Translations under genes and position numbers: made by a program
In this document: in pieces, positions 36,831-50,155 of the stretch
Layout of the letters: every line of letters starts with the position of its first letter
How positions within the stretch are numbered: the stretch's first letter is position 1
Source: Sipunculus nudus
Taxonomy: Eukaryota > Annelida > Sipuncula > Golfingiida > Sipunculidae
Reading direction: 5' to 3'
NCBI GenBank assembly: GCA_026874595.1
Contig: CM049314.1
Location: 3,313,318 to 3,377,317 of the forward strand
Length of the DNA stretch: 64,000 bases
The notes under the pieces: generated by a model
Seen by the model: only the letters and a program-made list of their open reading frames with translations
Told to the model about the DNA's origin: nothing
Database searches by the model: none

Positions 36831-38728
36831 TACGGTCCCTTTTCACACAAAACAACTCAGGCCGAACCGTAACACATATGCTCAGACACGTTCTCTTCCA
36901 ATTAATACGTAACCAAAATATGGGTGCAAAAACAGTACTATATTCCTATATTACAATATTTACATTCGTACACAAATAATATAATAGTCAATACATAACG
37001 TAATGTATAACCAAGTCTCTGAAGAAAAACTGAGTCTCTAAATAACGAACTGCAACGAAATACTTAACTGAATCCGGTATACGAGAAACTGAAGTCCATC
37101 ATCAGCACATAGTTCGGGCACACACAAAACTGAAGTTCTGTATTAATCCATGTGGCACCAAAAAAACAAAGTCTCTCCTCTTCCTAAATAATAAAGTTCA
37201 TGGCGTGGTTCATGGCATTCCGTGGGCTTGGGGACCAAGAGCCCACGGTCACGGTCCCCGGGGAAAACAGCAACGTGGCGTAGCAAAGTCGATAGTCCCG
37301 CCTCGTACTGCAGGCGAGTTCGTTTTATAGGCTTTCAACAATGGGTGGAAACCGCAGAAGTTTGTGGTTTTGCTTGAGAGAAACGATAGCGCCGTCAGAA
37401 CTGCAAAACCAGTACTGAATGGTCCCAGAATAGTGTTTATGTTTCTCAAAGCGCGTCAGTAGTCACTGATAGGTGGTGGATCCATACGCGTGGAAACGGG
37501 GGCGGCCACACCACTTCGTGGCGCCATCCTCCGATGTCCGGGTGACGTCCATGCAACAATATATATAACCGATTAAAGTGAAGGGACACATGCACGCATA
37601 AAAAATTGAAGACGAAAGGCTGTGTTCTGTACACAGGGAGTTGCTGATTAACGGGGTTCTTAAATTGTTCATTCGACCGTGACGGAGTGTCGTTCTGTTT
37701 GTCACGTGGTCAGCATGGTTGAGGTGTGCGCGCTTGGTGCGGATTCCCCTCCCCATTGATAACATCAGGATTCTAATGAATACCATATGTCTATTCTTAG
37801 TTCTGCTGAGTGTTATGTTTTTTATTCAGACGAAATTATCATATGTCCTTTGATTGTGAGTTGTAATAATTTGATGGGGCACTCCCGAAACCTTGTGTTG
37901 TTCATTTTAAAAAAATGTTATCCATACAAAAATACGAATTACACGTGAAATATATGTCATAAGGTCTGTCTTAACTGCCACTGAGTACAACTTTCAGCCA
38001 CCACAATAGCTGCTAGTGTGGCCCTGGATAACCAGATAAAACAGCTGGTCAGCTCATTTAAGTCAAGCAAACGTATTCCAAATCTCATTATATTATCATA
38101 TAACATAATTGCCTATGAAAAAATATGAATATAGATTTTACATAAAATGCGCCAAATTCCTGGAGAAAAAACATTTTTTTTCTATCTATTTTCCACTTAA
38201 AACATAAGGTTGTGTAATTTGTTCAAAAACTATTGGCACATCTATGAGCGCTGTCAACTCGGCAGTTACGTCATACACTGGAAAATCCCCTTTGACTAAA
38301 AATTCTAGATCTCAGTAAAAGCACAGTACTCTGTCTTTGTCAGTCCCAAATTTACAGCAGAGAATAAAAACAACGTGCATTACTAGATATGAGAGGATGA
38401 TAAAATGCAGTCTAGGATGTCACATTTGTACCCGCCAATCAAATCCGGAAAAAAGTCTTTGATCTGGATGAAATTCTCCCATCACACAATAAAGGCACAT
38501 GGAAAAGATTTACTTAACCTTTAGGGTTGGCGGGGAGGAATACACAGCGGGGACTTTTTGGCCCCAGAAGTTTAATAGGTCTTTTGCAGCATGAACATGA
38601 CAACTTTTAAACCACTCCAATATTTTCGTAATTGATAGCTGATCCAGCTTGGAAATAAAAATTCGATAGGTGAAATTCAAAAAATTTTACAAATATGTAA
38701 TCTTGCCGAAAATATCCAAAGAGAGATA

Positions 38729-38860
38729 GGACGTAGCCTAGAAGGTAGGGCTTTGCCTAGAAGGTAGGACGTAGCCTAGAAGGTAGGACGTTGCTTTGTA
38801 GTTAAGGTGCTGGACATCTGCGCTGAAGTTCCTTCGTTCCAGGTCCGCTTATGCCTTTCC
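38729..38860 (+). mobile_element. tRNA-like SINE head preceded by three 19-bp tandem units
   Basis: A 19-base unit (GGACGTAGCCTAGAAGGTA, with one GGGCTTTG variant) occurs three times at 38729-38785. It runs into GTTGCTTTGTAGTTAAGGTGC and a B-box-like CGTTCCAGGTCC, in the layout of a SINE head. Confidence 0.45.
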
Positions 38861-39779
38861 TGCATAATGGTGAGATCTCAGAATCTCAGAAATTCGTTCT
38901 GATCTCTGAATTGTTCCTAACCCCGTGCATATAAAAATCAAGAAACCCAGTAGGCTTAAAACAGACATATGATTCATATCGTATGGATACTTTTATTCTC
39001 AGTGAAATTACGGCGTCGTCAACAGGCCATGAAACTATCTTTTTTTCAAAGTTCCAAGAGAGAATGGTGTCTGTACAAAGAAAGCGGTTGGAAAGAATGA
39101 ACGCGTGATGGCATTTGTCTAACATGTTTAAGAATGTGTGCCATGTTACTTTATGTGATATTTTTCAATTACTTTCGAGAGTATTCCTATGCAACAAATA
39201 GGCGGCTTTTTGTTGAATAACTGGTACGTTTAGGGCTCTAAAAAATGGACATTGAACAGGTTAGTATGTAGATTTGATACTCTCTACTGATAATATCTAA
39301 AGTCAGCGTCAATGATATGGGAAAAACCTGATTAGAGGAGAGAATGAGTAGTTAACTGACACTTTGGGCAACTGTGATGTTTATTTCGTCCTTGTCCTGG
39401 GACTAGAGCCTTTAACTATCAGTTCGTATTTGATTTAGGTGGAGGTATCATGCAAATGTCTTTTAAGGGTTTAAAAATCAATGGTCCACATTCATGACAA
39501 CTACCCATCCAGTGAACACGTGACTATGAATGGAATATCATAAGCGTTTCCTCGCATAAATTAAACTTTTTATCAATTTCGCAAACCCGCTCCTGAAAGA
39601 CAGACATCACAAGATTATTCTGCTATGATAAGTGGAGAAAAATTAATGAAACATGCGATGTAAGACCATTCTCTCTTAAAGAAACACATTCTACGAGTTT
39701 TCAAGGCATCGAACACTAAATAGTTTGTAAAATGTGATATTTTCTTTTCTTTGAAATTATTTTCCAGCGTATCTTAAGT

Positions 39780-39915
39780 CTTTATTTTTAATGTTCATTT
39801 AACTTAGTAAACTTTGTGCACCTGTAGAATTCCAAAGTGGTTTCGGACTACGTGACACGATCCCTCTAAAGTCGCACTCGTTTGTGAGTGACACATGACC
39901 GTGGGCTAAAGTGAG
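39780..39915 (-). mobile_element. tRNA-derived SINE, partial copy B
   Basis: It shares the body block CACTCGTTTGTGAGTGACAC and the preceding 'ggactacgtgacacgat' with the SINE copies at 27640 and 61476. The head is missing. Confidence 0.5.
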
Positions 39916-42103
39916 TATGTGAGATAGTCTCGTCATCAGGGTGATGTCAGCGTCATAGGAGTTGGGTGCAGTATGAGTGACGTTTCAATAACGTCCAGCA
40001 GTCTTGACAGGCTGTTGTTTGCTGTTGTTTACTTGGAGATGATTGTTTAGCGGATTGAAGGTTCAGCATCCCTCTCCCCAGGTCCATCACTGCACACGCT
40101 TTTTTTTGTTTCATTAATAGTCAGCCATGGCCTGTACAAAAATAAAGACATTATTTAAGTTTTTCACAAAGCAACATTTCCCGACATTCTTAGTGATTTT
40201 AACTTTTTTTTTTTTGGAAGAATGGCCAAAGGTTTCCATTTCACATGTTTTTTTTGTTTTTGTTTTTTTTTCAATCGACTAGACCAAATGAATTTTGGCT
40301 TTCTGTCTGAATTTTCTGTCGCTTAGCCCGACACGGAGCGATACAAGTTTTGGTGGAGGTGTGCGCTCTATGAGTTCTTTCTAGATTGAGTATTTGTTTG
40401 TTTAAATGGTAATGACACCTTCTGTCAGTAGAGACCATTATTCAGATTGCAGCCATAAAGGTTCTCCGACAAAATCTTATAAATTTAAGCAAAAATTTAT
40501 TTTACATATGATGGGCCCCTTTACCCCCTGATGGTTTCTTTTCAGACAACATGCATGGCTTCTTCAGCATCTATATTCTAACACGATGACCAACTGGGCA
40601 AGAAAATAGGAGAGAGGGAGAGGGGATATGGGGAACGGGATTTGTTGAGAGGTTCAGGAGGATATGTGCCGCTGTATATTGATGTACATGGGCGTGTTAC
40701 CGCTGCTAGTGTGATTAAAGCACATCTGGCACTTATTTAAATCTATATATCACAACTGTTATTACCTAGCAAGCGCTCGTGCAACGATATCATAAGGTAT
40801 GTGTAACGTTGATGTTTACATACCTTGTAAATCATGTTTAATTTAAAGACAAAATTGTGAAAATGAGGCACCGATGGATTACACGTATTGAGCAGGAGTG
40901 CACTCTGATATTATATCTAGCATAGGTAAACGATGCTAAGCAATCCAAAACAGTTATCTATGTTTGTTGTACTGATAAAAAAATCACTGATTACTGAGTG
41001 AGGAGACGAATGATAATTACTGTACAGTATGGCACGGCAATGTTACAAATGGGTCTGCCCCCCTCAGTGTTCAATTTGCTTTGCATCTTTCAAAGGTTAA
41101 AGTATTAAGCTTCAAATATATGTATATACCTTATCTTTACTTTCTTATCATCTGACTGAACATAAGTCCCTCGCCGGTTATGTATTTATACCAGAGTAGT
41201 GTTAACCAGTCAGATCAGTACCAGTGTACTTATTTAAAAGGTTCAAATGAAATTCACCAGTGATGACAACGGCCAGTGCACCCATCTCGAAAACACACGT
41301 ACCATGACTTGACTTCATAATATTGTATTTCAGTGTGTACCTGAGGCGTGAACACTGCTGAATGCTGTCCTTACGAAAAAGTACTCTCGTGCAATATTAT
41401 AAAGTCAGGTCAACTAAATATACCGTTTTATGCTCCCCTGCAGGGAAGAGTACTTTCACTGTGATGTATTGAACTGCTAACTGTATTTTATTGAATTTAT
41501 ATATTCAATATTAATTCACATCTATTTTACATGTATTGATTGATAGGTATATGATGTGTCTTTGTAATACCAACTGAATGAAGAAGACCTTAGGTAACCC
41601 TTAATCTCTGCGGATACCAAGTCGAAAACAACTCAACAGGTCTTTTAGGAAATCAGTATGTGTTCCAAAGACTTGTTTGTACAAGCAAATGGTGTCAAGT
41701 GGCCATTTATATAAGGTTCTAAAAAATCTGTCTATCATCAGTCGCCCCTCGTTTGTTCATAATACGGGACAAATAGAATAAGTGCAATGATACTAAGAGG
41801 GATGTTCATATAAAAATCAATCAGTCGAAGACTTAAGTTTACGTTAGTGCACCCAGACCAAAAAAAAAAGGTTTTGGTTTTAACTGATGCGAGCGTAGAT
41901 TAATCACCCCGTACAAAGCATAACGAGGAACGTCATATCATCAACTGAAACAGCCCTCTTCAATGATAAGATAAAGGCCCTTCACCCTCTTAATTAAACA
42001 TGTCACAGCTACAGATAACTATTTATTATATGTAGACTGGGTCAATAAGCTGAACTGTTTTGACTTCATTATATATATTATTATATATAAAAATATCTAT
42101 ATG

Positions 42104-42111
<8 letters not shown>

Positions 42112-42141
<30 letters not shown>
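42112..42141. repeat. (TA)n microsatellite
   Basis: Simple TA repeat; the frame 42060-42269 across it is not a gene. A (TAT)n tract lies at 42728-42757. Confidence 0.95.
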
Positions 42142-42144
<3 letters not shown>

Positions 42145-43139
42145 CATCCGTAATAAGTGAGAGGCTATTTCATATCAATTGTGTATTTTATATGATATTT
42201 ATGTCTGTGACGTGTCTTGTAACACCAGTTAAAATGAAGCGGACCTATTCTATAACCCCGATCCTGTGAGCTTTAATGAGTCACCATGAAAATTATAACT
42301 GGCTTCCCGAGACTTGTCTGTACAGGCATTTGCCTCAATCAGCCGTATAGATAACAAGGTTTTAACTGTCGTATATCAACGATATTTCCCCTAACTGCCA
42401 TTGACTCAACAGGATACTAATAATTGCAAGCCTTTTTGTATGACATTCACCTGCGTCTTGTAAATCAGTGAAGTTTATGTAAACAAGGAAACATAAAACT
42501 CATATTTCGTGTATCATGACGAGCCTAAAGTTGACGTGTCTCAATGGTTTAAACACATGTATACAATGGCAGTAGTTGTGGATAGCAGTAATATAAATGG
42601 TCTGGGATCATTTAATGCTAAACAAAGGGAAGGAATTTGTAGAGAAAAAACAACGGAAGCCGACAACATATGAAAAACGTTACATAAGTTCAGGTATGTT
42701 AACTGAATTTAGCTACATTGGGAGTATGTATTATTATTATTATTATTATTATTATTTCTGAAATTAGGAGTTGGTTCATTTGATAAATGGGTTGACTGGC
42801 GTGGATTAAACATTATTTTATAAACCTCCAACATGCGGGACGCCATATTCATACCACAGGGTAGAATTTCAACAGTTCACATACTAGTCAGACTCTCCAA
42901 TGTCCGTCGAGCTGATTATAGAATCATGTCACTACACGTGACTACACATGTAATTGTGGCGACTAATCTGTAAGACCTGAGAGATAAGTTACTACATATA
43001 TATTACATTTATATCATATTTTCATCTGAAAACAAACCTGCTGCTCATACTGTCCAATACATTTCTGAAGAGAAATGTATACATACATACATATGTATAC
43101 ATGTAAACATTTATTTATGTATTTATAAATAAAACTAAT

Positions 43140-43215
43140 TATGTAGTGGTGAAGGGCGTAGCCTAATGATCAAGGCGGTCGGAGATGACCTGGGTTAGAA
43201 TTAGGATGCCCCGAA
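43140..43215 (+). mobile_element. tRNA-like SINE head fragment
   Basis: GCGTAGCCTAATGATCAAGGC (A-box-like, cf. GTAGCCTAGAAGG at 38729) is followed at tRNA spacing by GGGTTAGAATTAGG (B-box-like). It is not a foldable tRNA. Confidence 0.4.
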
Positions 43216-44037
43216 AGCCAAATAATGAAACATCGCTTGAACCTCATATATTCACTCGAATATCTTTAAGTATGGATATCTTTTTCCTGAATAAATGGTA
43301 CCACCAACAAGCCGTAAACCAATTCCCTAAAGTGCTTGATTCAGTAGAAAATCAATAGAAAATATAAATCATACACATCTATGTATCTGATTGATATGCA
43401 ACGTTTTTAATTTAGGATAATTCATATAATGGACAGTGATTTGCTTGCAATGATTAGATCGTTGCATTTGAGCTGAGCCGAATTTTTCTAGATATATTAT
43501 TGAAGGATTCTGTATTCGTTCAAAGGGGGATAAAGCATGCAGCGAAGATTTCACGGTATATATATTTTCAATATTTTTAAGCAAGACACAAGAGGGAGGT
43601 ACTGCTTTACTCACATAAAAATTTTAAATTACTGATCGTCCAGAAACTGCATTATTGATTTTGAAAATGAGAATACTAGGCAAGTTATAATTATCTGGAA
43701 TGGCTTATTTACTTAATACATTTCTCTATGTTTTGTTCAATGTCCTATGTAAACCTTGGTAAGCAGATACATATAACATGGGAATTAAGTTCGTAATACC
43801 GTAAAATATTAATCAATGTAAAGTCTGTTATTTTTATAACCATCGACATGGGTAAGATACGTGTATAAATACGTTTTTCATACCAATATTTATCGTATAG
43901 TTTTTAATACAGTTTATGGAAAATAATAAGATTAAGCAACGCCTTGGACATACGTGGATCGGGAATAAATGATTAAAAGATTTAAAAAATTCGAGTACGA
44001 AATACCAAAACACACTCTGTCGACCTCTTTTTTTCAG

Positions 44038-46527
44038 AGTTCTTTTACCTGAGTGTGCTGTTGATAATGTTTGGCCCAGTGCCAAAACTCGGCAATTTGG
44101 TCACTGAGGCACAAATACAGAATGACAGCCTAAAGCAGCAGGGAAGTGAAGAAATAATCAGTGATCCAGAATTCGGAATATATGAGCAGAGAAACATATC
44201 CGATCAAAGTCTTCCGCCTTCTGAGGTGAAACACGGAGAGCATTTGTCTTCCGGGATAAATGGACATGAGATTATACCAACAAGTCCAACAATCGAAAGC
44301 AATTTACCATGTTCTGTCACAAAATGTAACATCAGTGGCACAGAGAGAATTGGTATATATTGTTATAGACCATCAAGTATTCCTGATTATAAACAAATGA
44401 GGGAAGTCGCAGGTAACAGGACTATATACTGTCTCACAATAAATCTAATATCTATATATCAACTAACGAATAACTCTCTCGCGAACTATTCAGATTTGAT
44501 CAAACTGGAGTTTTCATCGAATATTATCTATGTATTAGAAAATGACGCTTTTGTAGGCCTTTCAAACTTGTCGCATTTGAGACTCAATGTTAGCAGAGTT
44601 TTAGGGTATTCTAATGTGAGATTATTCCCTGGGTTGTTTGCTCCACTGGTTTCGTTGAAATACCTAGATCTTTCTGATCGCCGACTGCTTGTGTTTGATG
44701 TTAATGCGACCATGTGCGGTCTTACAACTGGAATAGAATATATAATACTCAATCATGTCTTTCGAAAAACGCCTCATGTTTCTGTTTTTGTACTGGAAAA
44801 CAACATGTTCTCTTGTCTTGAAAACAAAAAGGTCAACTTTTTGTCTTTAGAATCTAATCAGATAGTAGATATATCCGAAGACGTGGTAACTAACCTAAGA
44901 CATACAAAATGTGGGTCCTTACGGTGTAATAAATTACAGATTAACAGCGCTGCCCTTTTCAAAGCAGCTTGGTTGATGGGGAGACTATTTTATGTGGATA
45001 TGGGAAGTCAAACTCAGAACATGTGTATCTCCCGAGTGAAATTTGACTTTTTTCCTGACGGACGAGATACATGCCTTTCTGATATAGCCGTGCCCATAAA
45101 CGCGATCACTTCTACATCACTGCTAAAGCCAGGTAAAACATATCAAAATGTCGCAGTAAGACGCCCTAGTTGTACGTGCCAAGAACATTTCGACGAATTA
45201 CAGGCCCTAAGATTAGATAATATTGAAGGAGTCCCTTTACATTTGAACCTACATGCGGGAACTATATGTATGCCATCATTGCAGTTTCTCGACCTGTCGG
45301 GTCTTATATTTAACTATTTAGAAGGCACAATACCATGTGTAGAACAGTTGCGCGTCCATGATTTGAGAAACACTAAGTTTCTTCATGTATCATTTTCTTT
45401 ATTAAACGAGACAACGAACCTCAGATGGTTACTGCTGGAAAACTCAACACTTTTCCAGAAAATAGATGCAACGAATGTACTGAGGAAGAACAAAAACCTA
45501 ATCTATTTAGAACTATCACGAATATCATTTAAACACCTCGAGCCTGGAATCTTCCAATCACAAACTAACCTGGTAGAATTATACTTAAATAACAACCTGA
45601 TCAGTAATGTAGATAACTTTTTCAGTAATATGATATCCATCAAGAAAATTGATGTTTCAGGAAATCAGTTAAAGCAAATTTCAGTCAAAACTCTGTTGGA
45701 TGTCCAAACCATTCAACGGAATAGAAATAAATCAATTATATCACTTGATATCCGAAGAAATCCGATTCAATGTTCATGTGAGAATATAGAAATGCTACTT
45801 TTGTTGAAAACTACTCCTCTTCTGGTGGAGGGCTTGTATGACAAGGATAAACCACTAACATGTGTCAATGGCCAAGGAGACACAGTCATGCTTGCAAAAG
45901 AAACTGATCGAACAATAAAACGATGTCAAGTTATAGACAACATTACTTTCGCAGCATTGTACATTCTTTACCCCCTGGCCATCATTATAATGATAACAGT
46001 GTGCTTTGTTAAAAGATATGTGTGGAAAGTCCATTACTGGATGCTCCTCGCCAAATATGCATTGACCAGACGAGATTTATGTAAAATGGATAACAAACTT
46101 TATCAGTTTGATGTTTTCCTGGCCTATGCTAATAATGACGAAAATTTCGTAATTACACGTGTTTTGCGATATTTAGAAGATCTGCAATATTCAGTATGTA
46201 TTCATCATCGGAACTTCCGGCCTGGCGTTGCTATCTCAGATAATATTATCGGTGCAATTACCCACAGCAGAGCGTTGGTTTTGTTTATTTCAAAACATTT
46301 TTTATCTTCTGGTTGGTGTGAATTCGAAGCTAAATTTTGCCCATTCTCATTCTCTACATTTACGCAAAAACAATGTTATCGCCGTGGTGCACCCATCTAT
46401 CCATACACTCGGTCGTCGTAACCTACCAATATCCTTGGTAGGCCTGCTGGACACAGTGACTTATCTTGATTGGCCATTAAACCAAGTTCAGTCTGAGGTA
46501 TTCATGTTGAAACTCTGTAGAGCATAG
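44038..46527 (+). CDS. Toll-like receptor, large coding exon with a frameshift in the TIR domain
   Basis: The exon starts after a polypyrimidine tract and CAG (44035-44037), not at the GTG of 44055. In frame it first reads FFYLSVLLIMFGPVP, the hydrophobic part of a signal peptide, so the ATG is in an unseen upstream exon. About eight to ten LRRs follow (for example LKYLDLSDRRLL, LVELYLNNNLI). Then come an LRR C-terminal cap (CSC...C...C, about 45775-45930), one membrane helix (about 45945-46020) and a TIR domain from about 46100. TIR box 1 is FDVFLAYANND, box 2 RNFRPG, then WCEFEAKF. At the T-run 46335-46338 the frame shifts; the first frame stops at 46421, while the TIR continues in the +1 frame to TAG at 46525. 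TLRs sense microbial or endogenous ligands and signal through TIR adaptors such as MyD88. Either this copy is a pseudogene or allele, or one extra T is an assembly error. Confidence 0.85.
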
Positions 46528-46630
46528 GTCAACCATCTGGAAATATCAGTGATTACCTTCTGAAACCGTAAAAGAATTCTTTTTTTCTTCCTGATAAATA
46601 TTGTTAACCATCAATATAGTTTCTAATATT

Positions 46631-46636
46631 AATAAA
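46631..46636 (+). terminator. Polyadenylation signal AATAAA of the Toll-like receptor gene
   Basis: AATAAA about 104 bases after the continuing-frame stop at 46527. This suits a short 3' UTR and supports the +1 frame end as the ancestral end. Confidence 0.55.
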
Positions 46637-46639
46637 CAT

Positions 46640-47037
46640 TTGCAGAGATAGGCGAGTTATAGCAAATATTTTAGATGGTGCATATTCCACTGTACGTCAG
46701 TTTATATTATGAACACGATTTGCCTGGATTATGTTTTCACATGTCACTCGAAATATATATTTTAATATCAGTTACATTTGCTTATCATAAAACTAAATTA
46801 ACCTTTTACAAAATGACTGTCTGGATATCCGTTTCATTACAAGCCATTTTTTTCAACGCATAATAGAACCAAGATAAGGATATTGTATATATGATTAAAT
46901 GTAAGATTTAATTATTTCTGTAATGTAAGATGCCATGCTTAGGAAAGATTTCCCGGCTAGAAATATCTTTTGTTATACAAGCGTTCATTAAACATTCAAT
47001 GACGCCACAATAGTGCACATACAACCACGACGCTTTA

Positions 47038-47117
<80 letters not shown>

Positions 47118-48480
47118 TTACACGTATGCCAATGAGTATGATATAATAAGCACACTATATTATTGTATAAATGTTAATAAGTCGTTTGATACCTTAATCA
47201 TCTTAATCATCGTTAAGACTAGTTTCTTGTCTAAAGGGCTTATGTTAGTGTTCTCAGTATAGAAGGAGGGAATGGGTCAGGTGACAAAAGCAATTAAATC
47301 CCATGTTTTCTGCTCATTGTGTTCTATTATGCATGTATCACACAAGTAAACTTTTGTACTTTGCATAGTATCAATAAAAAATGTAAATAAACGTGTATCA
47401 AATTTTATTCAATCAGTCTCTTCTAGGGCGTGTGTTCTTCTTAATAGAAGATAACTCAAAGATAATTCCATATAATAAATAATGCATGCACTGACGGATA
47501 TGGGACGTACTATGCTGCGTTATCCTGCTGTGTTATTGTTCCCGCTGACCACATGCACAGAGAGACATGACGTGTAATTATGTCTACCTAAATATAAACT
47601 AATTCTGACCCATGCATCATGTCGTTCATGGGTTTAGTACAATTAAGTGATAATATGTACGTTTCATTTGGACTTTACTGAAAAGAAATATGTCTCGATT
47701 AGTGCTCGAGATTATAGGGTTGGTAGATATTACACAATAGCTCTATAGCAGGAGTAGTCATATTAAATTCTGGAAGGTTCATAAAACTATAAATCATATA
47801 AATACTATAATCTTCCATAGGGACCGATCCTGTTGAAAATCAAAGCTAGCTCCATAATGTGCTCCTGATAAAGGGCATTAAAGGTGGTTGCCTGCTAGTA
47901 TTTTACGGGAACCAACATTTGATTTCATACATCCTGTTACAGGGACCAGAAACGAGTATCGCAGTTGTTCCAGCTGTAAGTGAGAATCCAACTGAAAAAA
48001 AACACCAGGAAAGTCATTTTATTTGTTCAAGTTGAAGAGGCTCTCAGATCTAGACATACCAAGGCAAGAAAAGATAAAGTTTTATTGATCACCTTTTTTT
48101 TATTATGGAATTAATAGTGAGGGTCACCTTGGCAAAATGTACGAAAGTCAAACGGATGTCTTGTAAAACATATAAAGGGTCCCAGAGGCTCACCAGTTAT
48201 CAGTGCAAAATGTGTCTGCCGCTATGTATAATCGTTCACATGCCCAGCAAAATACGTTTATTGCTTTGATTACATGAAATAAACTGTGGACCGTCCCACA
48301 GTACCATATTTAACATGATGATCCTAATGCTTATCTGATTATTGATTCTAGGAGCCGATGTAAAAGGGGTAAACGTTTCTTACCGATCACTCTCGCCCAA
48401 GGGGAAAGAGCTAGAGGAGTTGCAAATTAAAACTCAGTGTGATATACATAAAGAAAACATAACAGAATTTTATCTGATCT
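46640..48480. other. Intergenic region downstream of the TLR
   Basis: No recognisable gene. A long uninterrupted (TA)n tract occupies 47041-47115. Short open frames (46675-46863) have no domain. Confidence 0.5.
47041..47115. repeat. (TA)n microsatellite, about 37 units
   Basis: One of the longest uninterrupted TA tracts in the window. Confidence 0.97.
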
Positions 48481-48489
48481 GATCTGACC

Positions 48490-48800
48490 TTATCCTGGCT
48501 GCCCGTGGAGTATAAGTTATATGAGCTGATCTTTATCCCTATTTTCTCTGTTCTACCATATTACAGTACATCTATATTAGCTATTAGGGTGGAAATATTA
48601 CTTTTCAAGACCAAACATTGCACAGCTCCGGTCTACTTACAACATCTAATTCATTCGTATAAAACAGGTAAATGCCTCAGATCAGCCGATCATTACTTAC
48701 TTTTTGTTCCACGTACAAACTCTTCCATGGTTGCTAATAGAGCATTTTGTGTGACTGAACCACTTTATTGAATTCATGACCTTATGAATAAAGACAGGCT
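48490..48800 (+). mobile_element. C-terminal fragment of a Jockey/RTE-type LINE ORF2
   Basis: The frame beginning SWLPVEYKLYEL and continuing through ILLFKTKHCTAPVYLQHLI, then VPRTNSSMVANRAFCV, matches the familiar 'HWLP-I-RI-FK-L-HG-AP-YL--L' C-terminus of such LINEs. A stop (48769-48771) falls where a WN-LP segment would be expected. Upstream RT sequence is absent. Confidence 0.75.
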
Positions 48801-49126
48801 TAGAACCTAGCCACTTTTAGAATAATGCTCAAGGCATACTTACTTGTGCAGTATTTTGACGGCCTGTGATTTTGCAGATCGTGAAGATATTTTATTTCTA
48901 TACCGTGATTTTAACTACTTTTATAGGTTTAATGTCATTTATGGGATTAATGTCATATCATAGTTATATTATTGGATCATGTGCGTTTCCTATATAGCCT
49001 AAGTAATATCTAAACTTTAGTCTGCCTTTTTATTTTAATTATTTTTTTTCATAGTCAGTCATTTAGAGTTCATCAATGTGGATTTTACGCTTAACTAAAA
49101 AAATATAATTATTATTGTTATTACTT

Positions 49127-49136
49127 TATATATTAA

Positions 49137-49178
<42 letters not shown>

Positions 49179-49180
49179 AA

Positions 49181-49232
<52 letters not shown>
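49127..49232. repeat. (ATT)n microsatellite
   Basis: About 100 bases of ATT units with one interruption (AAAATTTTT near 49177). Confidence 0.95.
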
Positions 49233-49233
<1 letters not shown>

Positions 49234-49947
49234 AGCCTTGTGAGGTGTTAATCATGTCGTGAAGACTTCAGAATAGGATGGCGCCCTCTGTTCGCGTTTT
49301 CACTGCTAAATTTCAACTCTTCTAGACTTGCATAGTGGACTCATCAGACATATTGGAATGTGTTAATCATGACGACAATCATACGGATAACCTCGCTGTA
49401 ACGCTGTACAGATCCTGTTATCTTAACATAAGGCGACGGGGGAGGAATTAAATAAGAAGGCTTTATGTAAACCCCATCATAATGATAACAGCCGCCATTT
49501 CTTGCGACTCCAATAACGTTGATGTTAATCATATAACCTATGAGAGACATGGTTGCATCCGACAAGAAACTCAACGGATGTAGGGAGATTGACCTATGCC
49601 AAAGCTGCTAACGCTCAGCTACTGAATAATGGAGTCTATTCTGAGAAAAATTATTAATTGTAGAAATTATATAAACATGCGAGGTCTGGTCAGTCGTACT
49701 TTTAATTAATTCAGCTGTGACGTCGTTGTCTGTCCGTCTGAACATACTGACATGAATATTCATGAGGTGCATGAGTTACAAAACTTGACAATAAGCAAAG
49801 TGCTTGGTAGCCCTATGAATACTCATGAGCTTCGACTCGCTAGTTAACCGAACTAGTGACCTATGAACTTTTTGACCCCAGCGCTCGGCCCTTGTGTGCC
49901 TAATTACAATGAGCGCTCACTCAACCAGAACAGCAAAACAAACGCAG

Positions 49948-50155
49948 AAGCGGATCCGGGGGGGGGGTTCCAGGGGGTCCGAACCCCCCCCCCCTTTTTT
50001 ATCAGAAACAACGTTTTTTAAAGGGACTTCAGACAAAATTTTGCGGCCTGGACCCCCCCCTTTTTCCAGACCTGGGGACCTTTTTTTAGGGTTTTCATTA
50101 GTCCTCCTTGCTTGGACCCCCCCCCCCCTTTCCTAAATCCTGGATCCGCCCCTGA
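49948..50155. mobile_element. MITE with GCGGATCC-type inverted ends and homopolymer G/C tracts
   Basis: The left end reads AGCGGATCCGGGGGG and the right end CCTGGATCCGCCCCT, an inverted pair about 205 bases apart. The interior has long C and G runs and no credible coding; the 49894-50136 frame is an artefact of them. Confidence 0.6.

Larger units (their letters stand above)
36161..44020. other. Long intergenic region with repeat scraps and no supported gene
   Basis: Frames are short and unrecognisable; the longest are 107 codons on the minus strand at 37463-37786 and 81 codons at 43369-43614. A moderately GC-rich patch at 37200-37720 was not identified. Microsatellites and SINE-like heads are listed separately. 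A start-codon exon for the Toll-like receptor must lie somewhere in or beyond this stretch, but I could not place it. Confidence 0.5.

Noticed and set aside
44055-44057. Start codon of the Toll-like receptor at 44055
   Set aside because: The triplet is GTG, and the open frame continues upstream to a splice acceptor at 44037, so this is not the start.
49894-50136. 80-codon Pro-rich frame
   Set aside because: It is produced by C and G homopolymers of a MITE.
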